A stretch of 8,210 nt of DNA from Candidatus Aegiribacteria sp. Lineage in GTDB: Bacteria > Fermentibacterota > Fermentibacteria > Fermentibacterales > JCC-6. How positions within the stretch are numbered: position 1 is the stretch's first letter; every line of letters begins with the position of its first letter. The stretch is taken from contig JAUVUL010000051.1 in the NCBI GenBank assembly GCA_030600975.1, positions 1 to 8,210 of the forward strand, written 5' to 3'. This document shows, in pieces, positions 1 through 6,334 of this stretch. The translations under genes were made by a program, and so were the position numbers. The notes under the pieces are model-generated. The model was not told the DNA's origin and ran no database searches. It was given only the letters and a program-made list of their open reading frames with translations.

Positions 1-425
1 CGGCTGGAGAGGAATACGGGCTGGATTCCCTCTTCGCATGGGCGATAATAAGGAACGAAAGCATGTTCCAGCCAACCTGCTACTCGGTTGCAGGCGCAAG
101 AGGACTTATCCAGATGATACCGAGTACCTCTGAATACGTCGCGATTGAACGGGGATGGGACGATTATTCCCCTGACAGGCTTTACGACCCGGCGGTTTCC
201 ATCGAATACGGAATCAGCTACATCTCAGGAGTAAACCGGGATCTCGGAGGTGACCCTGTAATGACTGCAGCCGCCTATAACGGAGGCCCTCATAATGCCG
301 TTCACTGGGGTGCCGGGGACATGGAGACCGACGAGTTCTTCTCGCTGATAACCTACAATGAAACGAAAAGTTATACTCAGAATGTCCACCATGCCTACAT
401 GATCTATAAGGCGCTTTATGAATAA
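1..425 (+). CDS. Soluble lytic murein transglycosylase, C-terminal catalytic domain (5' partial)
   Basis: This is the last 140 residues of a peptidoglycan-cleaving enzyme that breaks the MurNAc-GlcNAc bond with 1,6-anhydro product formation, acting in the cell envelope. The frame is open from base 3, and the real start lies upstream of the window. The Slt-family signature is clear: the catalytic Glu is in the segment IIRNESMF (codon at 57-59), followed by GARGLIQMIPST, then AAYNGGPHNAVHW, and finally the Y..NV...Y..Y pattern that closes the domain. The internal ATG at 63 is not the start, because it lies two codons after the catalytic Glu. The stop TAA at 423-425 is 12 bp from the stop of the convergent neighbour, so the two genes meet tail to tail. 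The family is confident. The exact subgroup (Slt70-like or MltC-like) cannot be decided without the N-terminal part. Confidence 0.93.
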   Translation, partial: AGEEYGLDSLFAWAIIRNESMFQPTCYSVAGARGLIQMIPSTSEYVAIERGWDDYSPDRLYDPAVSIEYGISYISGVNRDLGGDPVMTAAAYNGGPHNAVHWGAGDMETDEFFSLITYNETKSYTQNVHHAYMIYKALYE

Positions 426-437
426 ACCCCCGAAGCT

Positions 438-1454
438 TCAAATAAACTCTTCGGTGTTAAATACTTTCAGCACTTCATCATCCGGTACCAGCTCTATCCA
501 GGCCAGGTATTTGCCGTCTGGTGACAGAACCGGCTGAGTTGCCCATTCTCCCTGCCGTGATGCCTGAGTGAGATAATCAGATTCCATGTCCATTATCCAT
601 ACGGTCGTAGGATCTTCCCATGAACGTCCATAGTCCGCCACCGGGAAAGGATCTTTCCTGCAGAATGCCAGTAACTGCCCATTCAGGACTGCGGACACCT
701 GGCTTGCGTTATCCATGAATATTTTATCGATGCCCGATTCTACGTTGAGGTACCTCAGTTCCCAATCTCCCCATCCCCCAATCTGAAAGAGCAGAACCTT
801 ATCGGTTATCCAGACAGGATTCGATTCGTGCCATTCCCACTCATTATGGAAAGTCGTATCTGCCCTTGCCCGCCTCCCCGAAGGCGCGGAGGTTCCAATG
901 ATATAGAGTTCCTCATACCATCCAGGATTCATATCAAAGTTCGTGCAGGCGATATTGCTACCATCGGGTGATATCACAGGAGCGTTGAACCTGGCTTCAG
1001 AATACTCGGGGAGAAGCAGGAAAACATCACCGGAGAAAAGATCGGTTACGAAAAGATCACTGCCAAGGAAATGTGTGGTAAAACAGAGAACCGGATCTCG
1101 GGGCTGACCCTGTGGATCGAATGTGCAGGCCACTGCATCACCTATATGAACAGGCTGCCTGCAGCTTTGAGGGTTGTCCACCTGAAAGTAGTGCACACTT
1201 CCATCCAGAATGAAGGCGACCCAGGAGCCGTCGGGAGTGAAAGTCGGGGATGCCGCCTCGCCCTCTGCAACTGTTACCTGACCCTTATCGGGCGTCCATA
1301 TTACAAGCCTGTCTTCAAGGGCAACCACAAGCACATCTGCAGCCGGTGACCAGGCGAGGTCGGGGGGGTAGTCGTCGTATCCGTTTCCGTACGCTGCAGG
1401 TACAGAAACAACGGCGAGGGAAAGAATAGCTACGAATAAAACATCTTTAACCAT
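438..1454 (-). CDS. Secreted TolB/WD40-like beta-propeller protein, function unknown
   Basis: A 338-residue protein. The N-terminus MVKDVLFVAILSLAVVSV followed by PAAYG looks like a cleavable signal peptide of about 23 residues, so the product is probably periplasmic or exported. The rest shows repeated PD40-type blades: FTPDGSWVAF, ISPDGSNIACT and LSPDGKYLAW, with spaced AWSP and NPVWI segments of the same pattern. This predicts a beta-propeller of the kind found at the end of TolB and in many dipeptidyl-peptidase relatives. No catalytic domain, lipobox or sorting signal is visible, so it is more likely a binding or scaffold protein than an enzyme. The frame could begin at an ATG at 1535, but that would put 27 hydrophilic and aromatic residues before the signal peptide. 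The ATG at 1454 has GGGG at a good distance and gives a normal signal sequence. The stop TGA (438-440) faces the transglycosylase gene. No partner gene in the window points to a role. Confidence 0.75.
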   Translation of the reverse strand: MVKDVLFVAILSLAVVSVPAAYGNGYDDYPPDLAWSPAADVLVVALEDRLVIWTPDKGQVTVAEGEAASPTFTPDGSWVAFILDGSVHYFQVDNPQSCRQPVHIGDAVACTFDPQGQPRDPVLCFTTHFLGSDLFVTDLFSGDVFLLLPEYSEARFNAPVISPDGSNIACTNFDMNPGWYEELYIIGTSAPSGRRARADTTFHNEWEWHESNPVWITDKVLLFQIGGWGDWELRYLNVESGIDKIFMDNASQVSAVLNGQLLAFCRKDPFPVADYGRSWEDPTTVWIMDMESDYLTQASRQGEWATQPVLSPDGKYLAWIELVPDDEVLKVFNTEEFI

Positions 1455-1460
1455 CGTATA

Positions 1461-1464
1461 CCCC
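1461..1464 (-). promoter_or_regulatory. Ribosome binding site that decides the start of the beta-propeller gene
   Basis: On the minus strand the sequence reads GGGG, then six bases, then the ATG at 1454. The upstream in-frame ATG at 1535 has no purine-rich site before it. An ATG at 1466 is also in frame but itself overlaps the GGGG. This supports the start that exposes the signal peptide directly. Confidence 0.45.
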
Positions 1465-1469
1465 ATTCT

Positions 1470-1485
1470 GTATATACTTATATAC
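1470..1485. promoter_or_regulatory. Perfect 7-2-7 dyad upstream of the beta-propeller gene (possible operator)
   Basis: GTATATA, two bases (CT), then TATATAC: a perfect inverted repeat 15 bp upstream of the chosen start of the minus-strand gene. It lies in a strongly A+T-rich stretch (about 1465-1560) where that gene's promoter must be. I could not pick a convincing -35/-10 pair there. Alternating T and A makes short palindromes likely by chance, so an operator role is only a suggestion. Confidence 0.25.
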
Positions 1486-1573
1486 CAATAATATAAAGTG
1501 TATAGTTTAGTTTTTGGATTCAAATCTACAATCACTATTTTACTTTATCTATATAGGATGTTCGATGAGTTCT

Positions 1574-1586
1574 GTCAACGGTTGAC
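1574..1586. promoter_or_regulatory. Perfect 13-bp dyad overlapping the methyltransferase promoter (candidate operator)
   Basis: GTCAAC-G-GTTGAC is a perfect 6-1-6 inverted repeat. Its right arm contains most of the -35 hexamer TTGACG of the promoter at 1582-1609. A protein bound here would block RNA polymerase, which is the usual geometry of a repressor site. The half-site is short and I do not recognise a known regulator's consensus. Confidence 0.4.
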
Positions 1587-1609
1587 GAATTTTGTAAATA
1601 ATTGATAAT
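1582..1609 (+). promoter_or_regulatory. Sigma-70-like promoter for the methyltransferase gene
   Basis: A -35 box TTGACG (1582-1587) matches five of six consensus bases. It is followed after 16 bp by GATAAT (1604-1609), also five of six. Transcription would start near 1616, leaving a leader of about 36 bases with a clear ribosome site (GGGAG at 1642-1646, five bases before the ATG at 1652). Confidence 0.65.
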
Positions 1610-1950
1610 AAGGATGTTACGAAAGCACTATTTCCAAAGACGGGAGATCGTATGAGAAGCAGAGCTCTGGAATACCTCGGATGCCCCGAATGCAGATCAG
1701 AACTGGAAACAGGAAGGGTCAGAACCTGGAAAGGTGATATCCGTTCAGGTAATCTGATATGCAGAAGGTGCGGTCTCGATTTTCCCATAGTCGTTGGCCG
1801 TCCGGTTCTTTTGGGTGCTGATTCTATAGACCACTGGAAAGCTCCTATTGATGAGGCTCTTGGAGTTGATGATCCCGCAATACCCCCGCTCTCCATCCCA
1901 AGGCTTGTTTCCCTTGGGATCGATAAAGCTCTGCAGATGGCTGAAACGGA

Positions 1951-2114
1951 AAAAGTCAGGCAGAGCATTCAGACTCATACAAAAATGAAATCCATTTTGG
2001 AGATACCAGAAGCAGTGATCGGGAAAATGAAATACAGGGACTCGGGGAAATGGTTCAGGTATCTCCAAAATGGATTTCATTTTTGTATGAGTCTGAATGC
2101 TCTGCCTGACTTTT
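1951..2114. repeat. Perfect 57-bp inverted repeat with 50-bp spacer
   Basis: Bases 1951-2007 are the exact reverse complement of 2058-2114, and the spacer is 2008-2057. Both arms lie inside the methyltransferase gene. The left arm is in the coding frame and reads as protein continuous with the zinc-ribbon part. The right arm reads as nonsense in that frame, so the left arm is original and the right arm is a backward copy. There are no terminal-repeat, transposase or target-duplication features of an insertion sequence. Confidence 0.97.
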
Positions 2115-2195
2115 ACAAAAATGAAATCCATTTTGGAGATACCAGAAGCAGTGATCGGGAAAATGAAATACAGGGACTCGGGGAAATGGTTCAGG
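1978..2195 (+). repeat. Perfect 82-bp direct repeat, copies 136 bp apart
   Basis: Bases 1978-2059 are repeated exactly at 2114-2195. Each copy contains part of the left inverted arm plus the whole spacer between the arms. Together with the inverted repeat this gives the order forward, backward, forward, as expected if a copying strand switched to the opposite template near 2058 and switched back near 2114. Overlaps at the joints are only 1-2 bases (GG at 2058-2059, T at 2114). Confidence 0.97.
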
Positions 2196-2861
2196 CATGG
2201 AAACCGAGATGATCGACATCTGAAGTTTCCATGGAAGAGCGGAGATGAAAGTAACTCATTCAATATCTTTATGAAGAAAATCGAGAATACTGAACCAGAA
2301 TCCCTTCTGGATCTCGCTTCCGGTGGAGGTTCTGCCGTATCCCATCAGGTATTTCTCAACAGAAACCTGAGACAGACACTGGCAATTGAACGGGATCTGA
2401 AGTGCCTGGGGAATATTCAGTACCGTTTCAAGTATGTTGGCAGAAGCCGTACTTCCGAGGCGGTTGGCGGTGATGTGAGACAATTGCCGGTAAGGACAGA
2501 GAGTATTGATACCGTCATGATGCTGCAGGCACTTCCAGAAATCTCCGGTATTTCCGTGTTCCTGAAAGAAACTTATCGAGCATTGAAGGTGGGTGGGTAT
2601 TTCATTATCATGGTTTCAGAGCTTCCATTTACCGGGGATTTGATTTCTCTTTCGGAATTCGTACAGTTTGCGGAAAATACTGATCTTTACTCGGGATATG
2701 AGAAATTTCAGTCAGATGCGGAAGAATGCGGTTTCAGAATTCTCGAATCAGAGCGATTTGCTGAAAAGTCAGGGGAGTATTCACGTCTGATCTCATTCAG
2801 TAAGAAGTAGTGTATGGACTGCTTCAGGGATATTCCGGTCATCCGGGTATGAATTCAAACG

Positions 2862-2966
2862 GTGAAGAGCAAGTGTGTATCAGATAAGAACGTTCACTGC
2901 CTTGATTGTTCTAATTGTAACTACTTGTCTGATAGTACTATGAAAATGGATATCAATATGAACTGA
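2862..2966 (+). CDS. Doubtful 34-codon Cys-rich reading frame
   Basis: Beginning at GTG 2862, the frame encodes four cysteines spaced C-x7-C-x2-C-x2-C, including HCLDCSNCNYL, and ends MKMDINMN before TGA. The Cys spacing would suit a small metal- or cluster-binding peptide, which is suggestive just ahead of an iron-sulfur operon. Against it: there is no ribosome site before the GTG, no ATG until near the end, a TGA only 9 bp upstream, and a stem-forming repeat overlaps it. Chance is the more likely explanation. Confidence 0.15.
   Translation: MKSKCVSDKNVHCLDCSNCNYLSDSTMKMDINMN
2878..2934. repeat. Imperfect 11-bp inverted repeat upstream of the hydrogenase operon
   Basis: TATCAGATAAG (2878-2888) faces CTTGTCTGATA (2924-2934). 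Ten of eleven positions pair, and the eleventh can form T-G in RNA; the loop is 35 bases. It lies 52 bp upstream of the operon's -35 box, where an activator or looping regulator could bind. No T-run follows, so it is not an intrinsic terminator. The role is unproven. Confidence 0.35.
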
Positions 2967-2985
2967 ATCTGCTCCTTCAAACCCC

Positions 2986-3014
2986 TTGACAAAGCTGTTT
3001 CTCATCTCTATTTC
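2986..3014 (+). promoter_or_regulatory. Promoter of the hydrogenase operon, apparently giving a leaderless mRNA
   Basis: A consensus -35 box TTGACA (2986-2991) is followed by exactly 17 bp and TATTTC (3009-3014), a weak -10 matching only the TAT part. Transcription about six or seven bases downstream would begin at or beside the ATG at 3021. The bases before that ATG (TATTTCTTTGCA) contain no Shine-Dalgarno sequence, which fits leaderless translation. The weak -10 suggests an activator may be needed. Confidence 0.5.
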
Positions 3015-3020
3015 TTTGCA

Positions 3021-4037
3021 ATGCTTTTCATAAAACGGGGTAATCTCGATCAACTTCTTGAGTCCCTCAGGGGGGATTACAGGGTATATGTTCCCCGTAC
3101 TATGGGGGACGGTACCGGTTATTCACTACTGGGCGAGTCAGATACCGATTATGAAATAGGCGCGATCAGATCATTCGATCCCCTCAAGTCTTTCTACTTC
3201 CTGGGCCGTGAAAAGGTTGCTGAAGATTTCAAGCCGGATATCTTACGGGATGATAAACCTCCCTGCATTGTTGGGGCCAAGGCCTGTGACCTGAAAGGTT
3301 TCAAAATACTTGATTTCGTTTTCATAGACGATGAATTCGGTGATCCCACTTACATGAAAGCCAGAAAAGAGGGGCTGATTATTTCCGCTGACTGTACGGG
3401 TGTTGGCGAAACATGTTTCTGTACAGCGATAGGTATCGATCCCTGGCCGGATTCTGAATATGATATAAACCTTTCTCCCGTTGATGACGGTTTTATCGTT
3501 ACTACGGGAAGTGATAAAGGCCTTGATCTCGTTGAAAGCAATAAGAACCTGTTTGTTGAAGCAACTGATCCTCAGAAAAAGGCTATCGATCAGAATAGAA
3601 GTACTGTACAATCAGAAGTAACGAGGAAAGCTAAGAAGAAGAGAATTCCAGCTGCGGACAGACTGAAACGAATCATAGAAAAACAGTACGAATCGGATAT
3701 CTGGAAAGATGCTTCCGAAGACTGTGTGGAATGCGGAGCCTGCAATACAATATGTCCAACCTGTCATTGCTACCTTCTGTACGATCAGAAAGCTAATGGC
3801 AAACTCGCAAGGTTCAGAATATGGGATTCATGTATGATACATGATTTTGCCAGGGTGGCCGGAGGAGAGAACCCGCGGGACAGATTGTGGATGAGATTTA
3901 GAAACAGATTTGAAAAGAAGTTCAACTTTTTCCCTGAAGTGCTCAATGAGATCGGCTGTACTGGGTGCGGCAGATGCACAGCCGCATGTCCCGGCAAGAT
4001 AGACATAAGAGAAGTCCTGGCAAGACTGGAAATATGA
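3021..4037 (+). CDS. HydB-like iron-sulfur beta subunit (sulfhydrogenase/AsrA family)
   Basis: A 338-residue cytoplasmic electron-transfer subunit of the family that includes sulfhydrogenase beta (HydB) and anaerobic sulfite reductase A. The family's N-terminal domain is seen in the conserved AKACDLKGF (Cys89) and the run Cys125, Cys132, Cys134 (CTGVGETCFC). The C-terminal third is a two-cluster ferredoxin domain. The first motif is CVECGACNTICP (Cys235, 238, 241, 245) with further cysteines at 248 and 250. The second is CTGCGRCTAACP (Cys313, 316, 319, 323). The start at 3021 gives the usual MxFI-type N-terminus, although no ribosome site precedes it. It is first in the operon, and its stop overlaps the next gene's start region. 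Its usual partner is the flavin-binding gamma subunit, which follows directly. The sulfite reductase alternative is less likely because no siroheme subunit is present. Confidence 0.85.
   Translation: MLFIKRGNLDQLLESLRGDYRVYVPRTMGDGTGYSLLGESDTDYEIGAIRSFDPLKSFYFLGREKVAEDFKPDILRDDKPPCIVGAKACDLKGFKILDFVFIDDEFGDPTYMKARKEGLIISADCTGVGETCFCTAIGIDPWPDSEYDINLSPVDDGFIVTTGSDKGLDLVESNKNLFVEATDPQKKAIDQNRSTVQSEVTRKAKKKRIPAADRLKRIIEKQYESDIWKDASEDCVECGACNTICPTCHCYLLYDQKANGKLARFRIWDSCMIHDFARVAGGENPRDRLWMRFRNRFEKKFNFFPEVLNEIGCTGCGRCTAACPGKIDIREVLARLEI
4028..4030 (+). promoter_or_regulatory. Ribosome binding site choosing between two adjacent ATGs
   Basis: GGA lies six bases before the ATG at 4037 but only three bases before the ATG at 4034. 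The spacing favours 4037, the second codon of ATGATG. The ATG at 4034 would give one extra Met and an ATGA overlap with the upstream stop. Confidence 0.4.
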
Positions 4038-4852
4038 TGAAAAATCCATACCGCTCAATTGAAGCAGAGGTACTGAAAGTTACAACCGAAACACCTTCAA
4101 TTAAAACATTCCTTCTTAAGCCAAAGGAAGAGCTCACTTTCAAGCCCGGGCAGTTCATGGAATTTTCCGTTCCCGGTGCAGGTGAAGCTCCGTTCACTCC
4201 ATCATCGGATTCAGAGATCAAGGAAACGATGGAGATAACCATTGTAAAGGTTGGAAAAGTCACAGATGCCATTCACGAACTGAAACCCGGTGATACTGTC
4301 GGACTGAGGGGACCGCTGGGTAAGGGGTATCCTCTCACGAAATTCATAGGCCAGGATATACTGATAATCGGTGGTGGTGTTGGACTCGCGCCGGTCCGGA
4401 CTCTTATGTACGGTCTTTTCCACATGAGAGATCAATTTTCCAGGCTTGTCTACAGAGGTGGATGCAGAGACCCAGAGGAATTCCTCTTCCGCAAGGAGCT
4501 TGAGGGGTGGATGAAACGGGACGACATCGATATGAGATTTACTGTTGACCAGGGTGACGATTCCTGGAACGGCCCCGTGGGGGTTGTTACAACGATAATG
4601 GATGATATTGATGTGAATTTTAAACGGGTAAAGGCTATTGTTTGCGGTCCGCCTATAATGATGAAATTCGCGACATTCAAGCTGCAGGAACTCGGGGTTC
4701 GGGACAGGAATATCTATCTTTCCATGGAGAAAAACATGTCCTGTGGTTTCGGCAAGTGTGGACACTGCAGAATAGGCCCCTATTACTGTTGCAAGGACGG
4801 TCCCGTCTTCACTTACGATATGATCCGGGATTTCCCCGGGATATGGGAGTAG
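4037..4852 (+). CDS. HydG-like FAD/NAD(P)-binding gamma subunit with 2Fe-2S motif
   Basis: A 271-residue diaphorase-type subunit of the ferredoxin-NADP reductase fold, related to sulfhydrogenase gamma (HydG), AsrB and dihydroorotate dehydrogenase electron-transfer subunits. It should pass electrons between NAD(P)H and the Fe-S subunits in the cytoplasm. The FAD-side segment PGQFMEFSVPGAGEAPF lies near residues 38-55. The nucleotide-binding loop IIGGGVGLAPVR includes Gly112-114. The C-terminal 2Fe-2S motif C-x4-C-x2-C-x7-C uses Cys236, 241, 244 and 252, with an extra Cys at 251, and is followed by KDGPVF, typical of the family. An in-frame ATG at 3965 is open but lies inside the upstream gene's last ferredoxin motif and adds 24 atypical residues, so it is rejected. 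Its stop is 7 bp before the next gene. Whether it prefers NADH or NADPH cannot be read from the sequence with confidence. Confidence 0.87.
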   Translation: MKNPYRSIEAEVLKVTTETPSIKTFLLKPKEELTFKPGQFMEFSVPGAGEAPFTPSSDSEIKETMEITIVKVGKVTDAIHELKPGDTVGLRGPLGKGYPLTKFIGQDILIIGGGVGLAPVRTLMYGLFHMRDQFSRLVYRGGCRDPEEFLFRKELEGWMKRDDIDMRFTVDQGDDSWNGPVGVVTTIMDDIDVNFKRVKAIVCGPPIMMKFATFKLQELGVRDRNIYLSMEKNMSCGFGKCGHCRIGPYYCCKDGPVFTYDMIRDFPGIWE

Positions 4853-4859
4853 GACACCT

Positions 4860-5405
4860 ATGGAGATGAACAAAACAACATTTGATCAGCTTCATGGGAG
4901 CATCGACGCTGTTTCGAAGAAGAAAGGCGGAAAAAGGCTTTTCATAGATCTTGATATATGCAATTCCGATCAGTGCGATGAATGTGTCATAGAATGCAGT
5001 TATTTCTACCATCATATTAACAACGGAATGATTTCCCTTATTGAACTTGCAACCTACGCCCTTATCTGCAGACAGTGCGAAGAACCTCACTGCGTTAACT
5101 CGTGCCCCAGAGACGCTCTTGAGAAGCTAGAAGGCGGAGATATGCTTGTAAGGCATACTTTACGTTGCGTTAACTGCCGTTCCTGCTCGCACGCCTGTCC
5201 TTACGGAACCATATATCCTGAGATCGTGCCGTATCTTGCAAATATCTGTGATTACTGCGAAAGCAGGGGGGATTATACCTGTATTCCAACCTGCCCTTAT
5301 GGCGCCCTGTCATCAGTCAAAGGAAAAGTTGAGGGAGAGAACATATTCGAACTGGGCAACCGCCTGGTTGTCCACTCCACACACTGGGACAGGAGCAAGG
5401 CATGA
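4860..5405 (+). CDS. Four-cluster [4Fe-4S] ferredoxin-like subunit (HycB/CooF type)
   Basis: A 181-residue polyferredoxin that probably wires the flavin module to the hydrogenase. Sixteen cysteines fall into four groups: C34-x4-C-x2-C-x3-C46, C70-x2-C-x4-C-x3-C82 ending CP, C103-x2-C-x2-C-x3-C113 ending CPYG, and C130-x2-C-x7-C-x3-C145 ending CPYG. This is the layout of HycB/CooF/DmsB-type proteins with four cubane clusters. The first group has four residues rather than two between its first two cysteines. There is no signal peptide or membrane segment, so it acts in the cytoplasm. AGGA (4851-4854) lies five bases before the ATG. The end overlaps the next gene's start by four bases (ATGA), implying translational coupling to the membrane subunit. 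Confidence 0.88.
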   Translation: MEMNKTTFDQLHGSIDAVSKKKGGKRLFIDLDICNSDQCDECVIECSYFYHHINNGMISLIELATYALICRQCEEPHCVNSCPRDALEKLEGGDMLVRHTLRCVNCRSCSHACPYGTIYPEIVPYLANICDYCESRGDYTCIPTCPYGALSSVKGKVEGENIFELGNRLVVHSTHWDRSKA

Positions 5406-6313
5406 CATTCGTCTACCTGCTTGTTTTCGGTTTTGCAGCTACAGCGGTTCTTGGTCTTATTACCAGCTGGATAGACAGAAAAGTCACAGCAAGGGTTCAG
5501 TACAGAGTGGGTCCTCCTTTCCTTCAGCCTATCATCGATATAGTGAAGCTTCTGGGCAAGGAAACCGTCATACCGGCAGGGGCTTCGAAGAGAACTTTCC
5601 TTATAGCCCCGGTTATAGGGATCTCCGGTGTGATAGCAGTTGCGACACTGTTATGGGTCAATCAGTTCTTCTCCGAGGGTTTCATGGGAGACTGGATCGT
5701 GGCGATCTATCTTCTCGCAATTCCCTCACTCAGCATTATTCTCGGTGGATTCGCCTCAAGAAATCCCCTGGCCAGCCTGGGAGCCTCAAGGGAGATGAAA
5801 CTTGTTATTGCATATGAGCTTCCCTTCATTCTTGCAGCTCTTGTTCCGGTGATCAACGCACATTCCATTCGTCTTAGCGTTATCATCGATAGCCAGGCAG
5901 GGGGAGTATTTGCCGGTAATATTTCCGGCATACTGGCTCTGACAGTCGCTATTCTATGCGTTCAGGCGAAGCTTGCATTGGTTCCCTTTGATATCCCTGA
6001 AGCCGAAACGGAAATAACTGGCGGCGCGCTTATAGAATACTCCGGCCCGGGGCTTGCCATATTCAAACTCATGAAGAACATGCTTTTCTTCGTGCTGCCG
6101 TTCTTCCTGATAATCCTCTTCTTCGGCGGATTAAGATTGAACGGGATAAACATCCTCTGGACGGTCCTTGAATACGTGGGCATTGTAGCGATAATTACAG
6201 TCATCCGTAATACCAACCCGAGGGTACGGATAGATCAGGCTGTCAGATTTTTCTGGGGTCCGATAACATTGATCGCTGTTGTTGCTGTTGTACTGGCACT
6301 AAAAGGTTTATAG
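5402..6313 (+). CDS. Membrane subunit of energy-converting hydrogenase (NuoH/EchB/HycD family)
   Basis: A 303-residue integral membrane protein with about eight hydrophobic segments (roughly residues 3-23, 67-87, 97-117, 134-152, 174-194, 228-247, 254-272 and 284-301). It anchors the peripheral arm and forms the start of the ion path in group 4 hydrogenases and complex I. Family markers are RKVTARVQYRVGPP near residues 26-39, QPIIDIVKLLGKE ending at Glu54, Arg130-Glu131 and Glu139 in a SRE..LVIAYELP segment, and PFDIPEAETEI (Asp197, Glu200, 202, 204) followed by IEYSGPG with Glu212. These acidic residues are the conserved charged chain of the family. AGGAG (5391-5395) lies six bases before the ATG, which overlaps the upstream stop as ATGA. 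No antiporter-like NuoL/M/N subunit is seen in the window; one could lie outside. Confidence 0.92.
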   Translation: MTFVYLLVFGFAATAVLGLITSWIDRKVTARVQYRVGPPFLQPIIDIVKLLGKETVIPAGASKRTFLIAPVIGISGVIAVATLLWVNQFFSEGFMGDWIVAIYLLAIPSLSIILGGFASRNPLASLGASREMKLVIAYELPFILAALVPVINAHSIRLSVIIDSQAGGVFAGNISGILALTVAILCVQAKLALVPFDIPEAETEITGGALIEYSGPGLAIFKLMKNMLFFVLPFFLIILFFGGLRLNGINILWTVLEYVGIVAIITVIRNTNPRVRIDQAVRFFWGPITLIAVVAVVLALKGL

Positions 6314-6334
6314 AAGGGTAAGGCTGCAACTGTA

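Larger units (their letters stand above)
1652..2810 (+). pseudogene. Trm112-like zinc-ribbon plus SAM-dependent methyltransferase gene, broken by a 136-bp fold-back insertion
   Basis: The first part encodes a Trm112-like zinc ribbon: CPEC (Cys11, Cys14) and CRRC (Cys37, Cys40), followed by FPIVVGRPVLL. The second part encodes a class I SAM methyltransferase: motif I is LLDLASGGGSA, then GGDVRQLPVRTESIDTVMML and LKETYRALKVGGYFIIM. As written, the first frame (1652-2212) runs to a TGA at 2210 and the second frame (open to the TAG at 2808-2810) is offset by one base. The offset is caused by an insertion that equals any 136-bp block within 1978-2195; 136 is not a multiple of three. Removing it joins both halves in frame into 340 residues. 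The product resembles Trm112-domain methyltransferases of unknown substrate. Translation could restart at the ATG at 2097, but no ribosome site is seen there, and that product would lack the zinc ribbon. If the insertion is an assembly error, the gene is intact. The gene stands alone, with no co-directional partner before the 210-bp spacer. Confidence 0.8.
2811..3020. other. 210-bp spacer between the methyltransferase gene and the hydrogenase operon
   Basis: It holds no convincing gene of normal size. It contains the imperfect dyad at 2878-2934, the doubtful Cys-rich frame at 2862-2966 and the operon promoter at 2986-3014. A small CCGG-tcat-CCGG hairpin (2835-2846) has no T-run after it and is not a convincing terminator for the upstream gene. 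Confidence 0.7.

Noticed and set aside
430..454. Inverted repeat CCGAAG/CTTCGG between the two convergent genes as a bidirectional terminator
   Set aside because: The arms are six bases with a 13-base loop, no T-run follows on either strand, and the right arm lies inside coding sequence of the minus-strand gene.
1951..2195. Insertion sequence, integron site or CRISPR unit as the explanation of the repeats
   Set aside because: There is no transposase, target duplication or array of short repeats. The copied sequence is the host gene's own coding sequence.
1745..2263. Long minus-strand open frame over the methyltransferase gene
   Set aside because: It is antisense to the gene, and part of its apparent protein comes from the inverted repeat reading the same in both directions.
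2835..2846. CCGG-tcat-CCGG hairpin after the methyltransferase gene as a terminator
   Set aside because: The stem is only four base pairs and no T-run follows.
2849..2887. 12-codon ATG frame (MNSNGEEQVCIR) in the spacer
   Set aside because: It is too short, has no convincing ribosome site and no recognisable peptide pattern.
3021..4852. Anaerobic sulfite reductase AsrA/AsrB instead of HydB/HydG
   Set aside because: No AsrC-type siroheme subunit follows, and the next five genes are hydrogenase subunits.
4211..4873. 220-codon minus-strand open frame opposite the HydG-like gene
   Set aside because: It is the antisense shadow of a strongly supported gene and contains no recognisable domain.
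5236..5817. Forward open frame across the polyferredoxin and NuoH-like genes
   Set aside because: It is out of frame with two well-supported genes and has Ser/Arg-rich low-quality sequence typical of a shadow.
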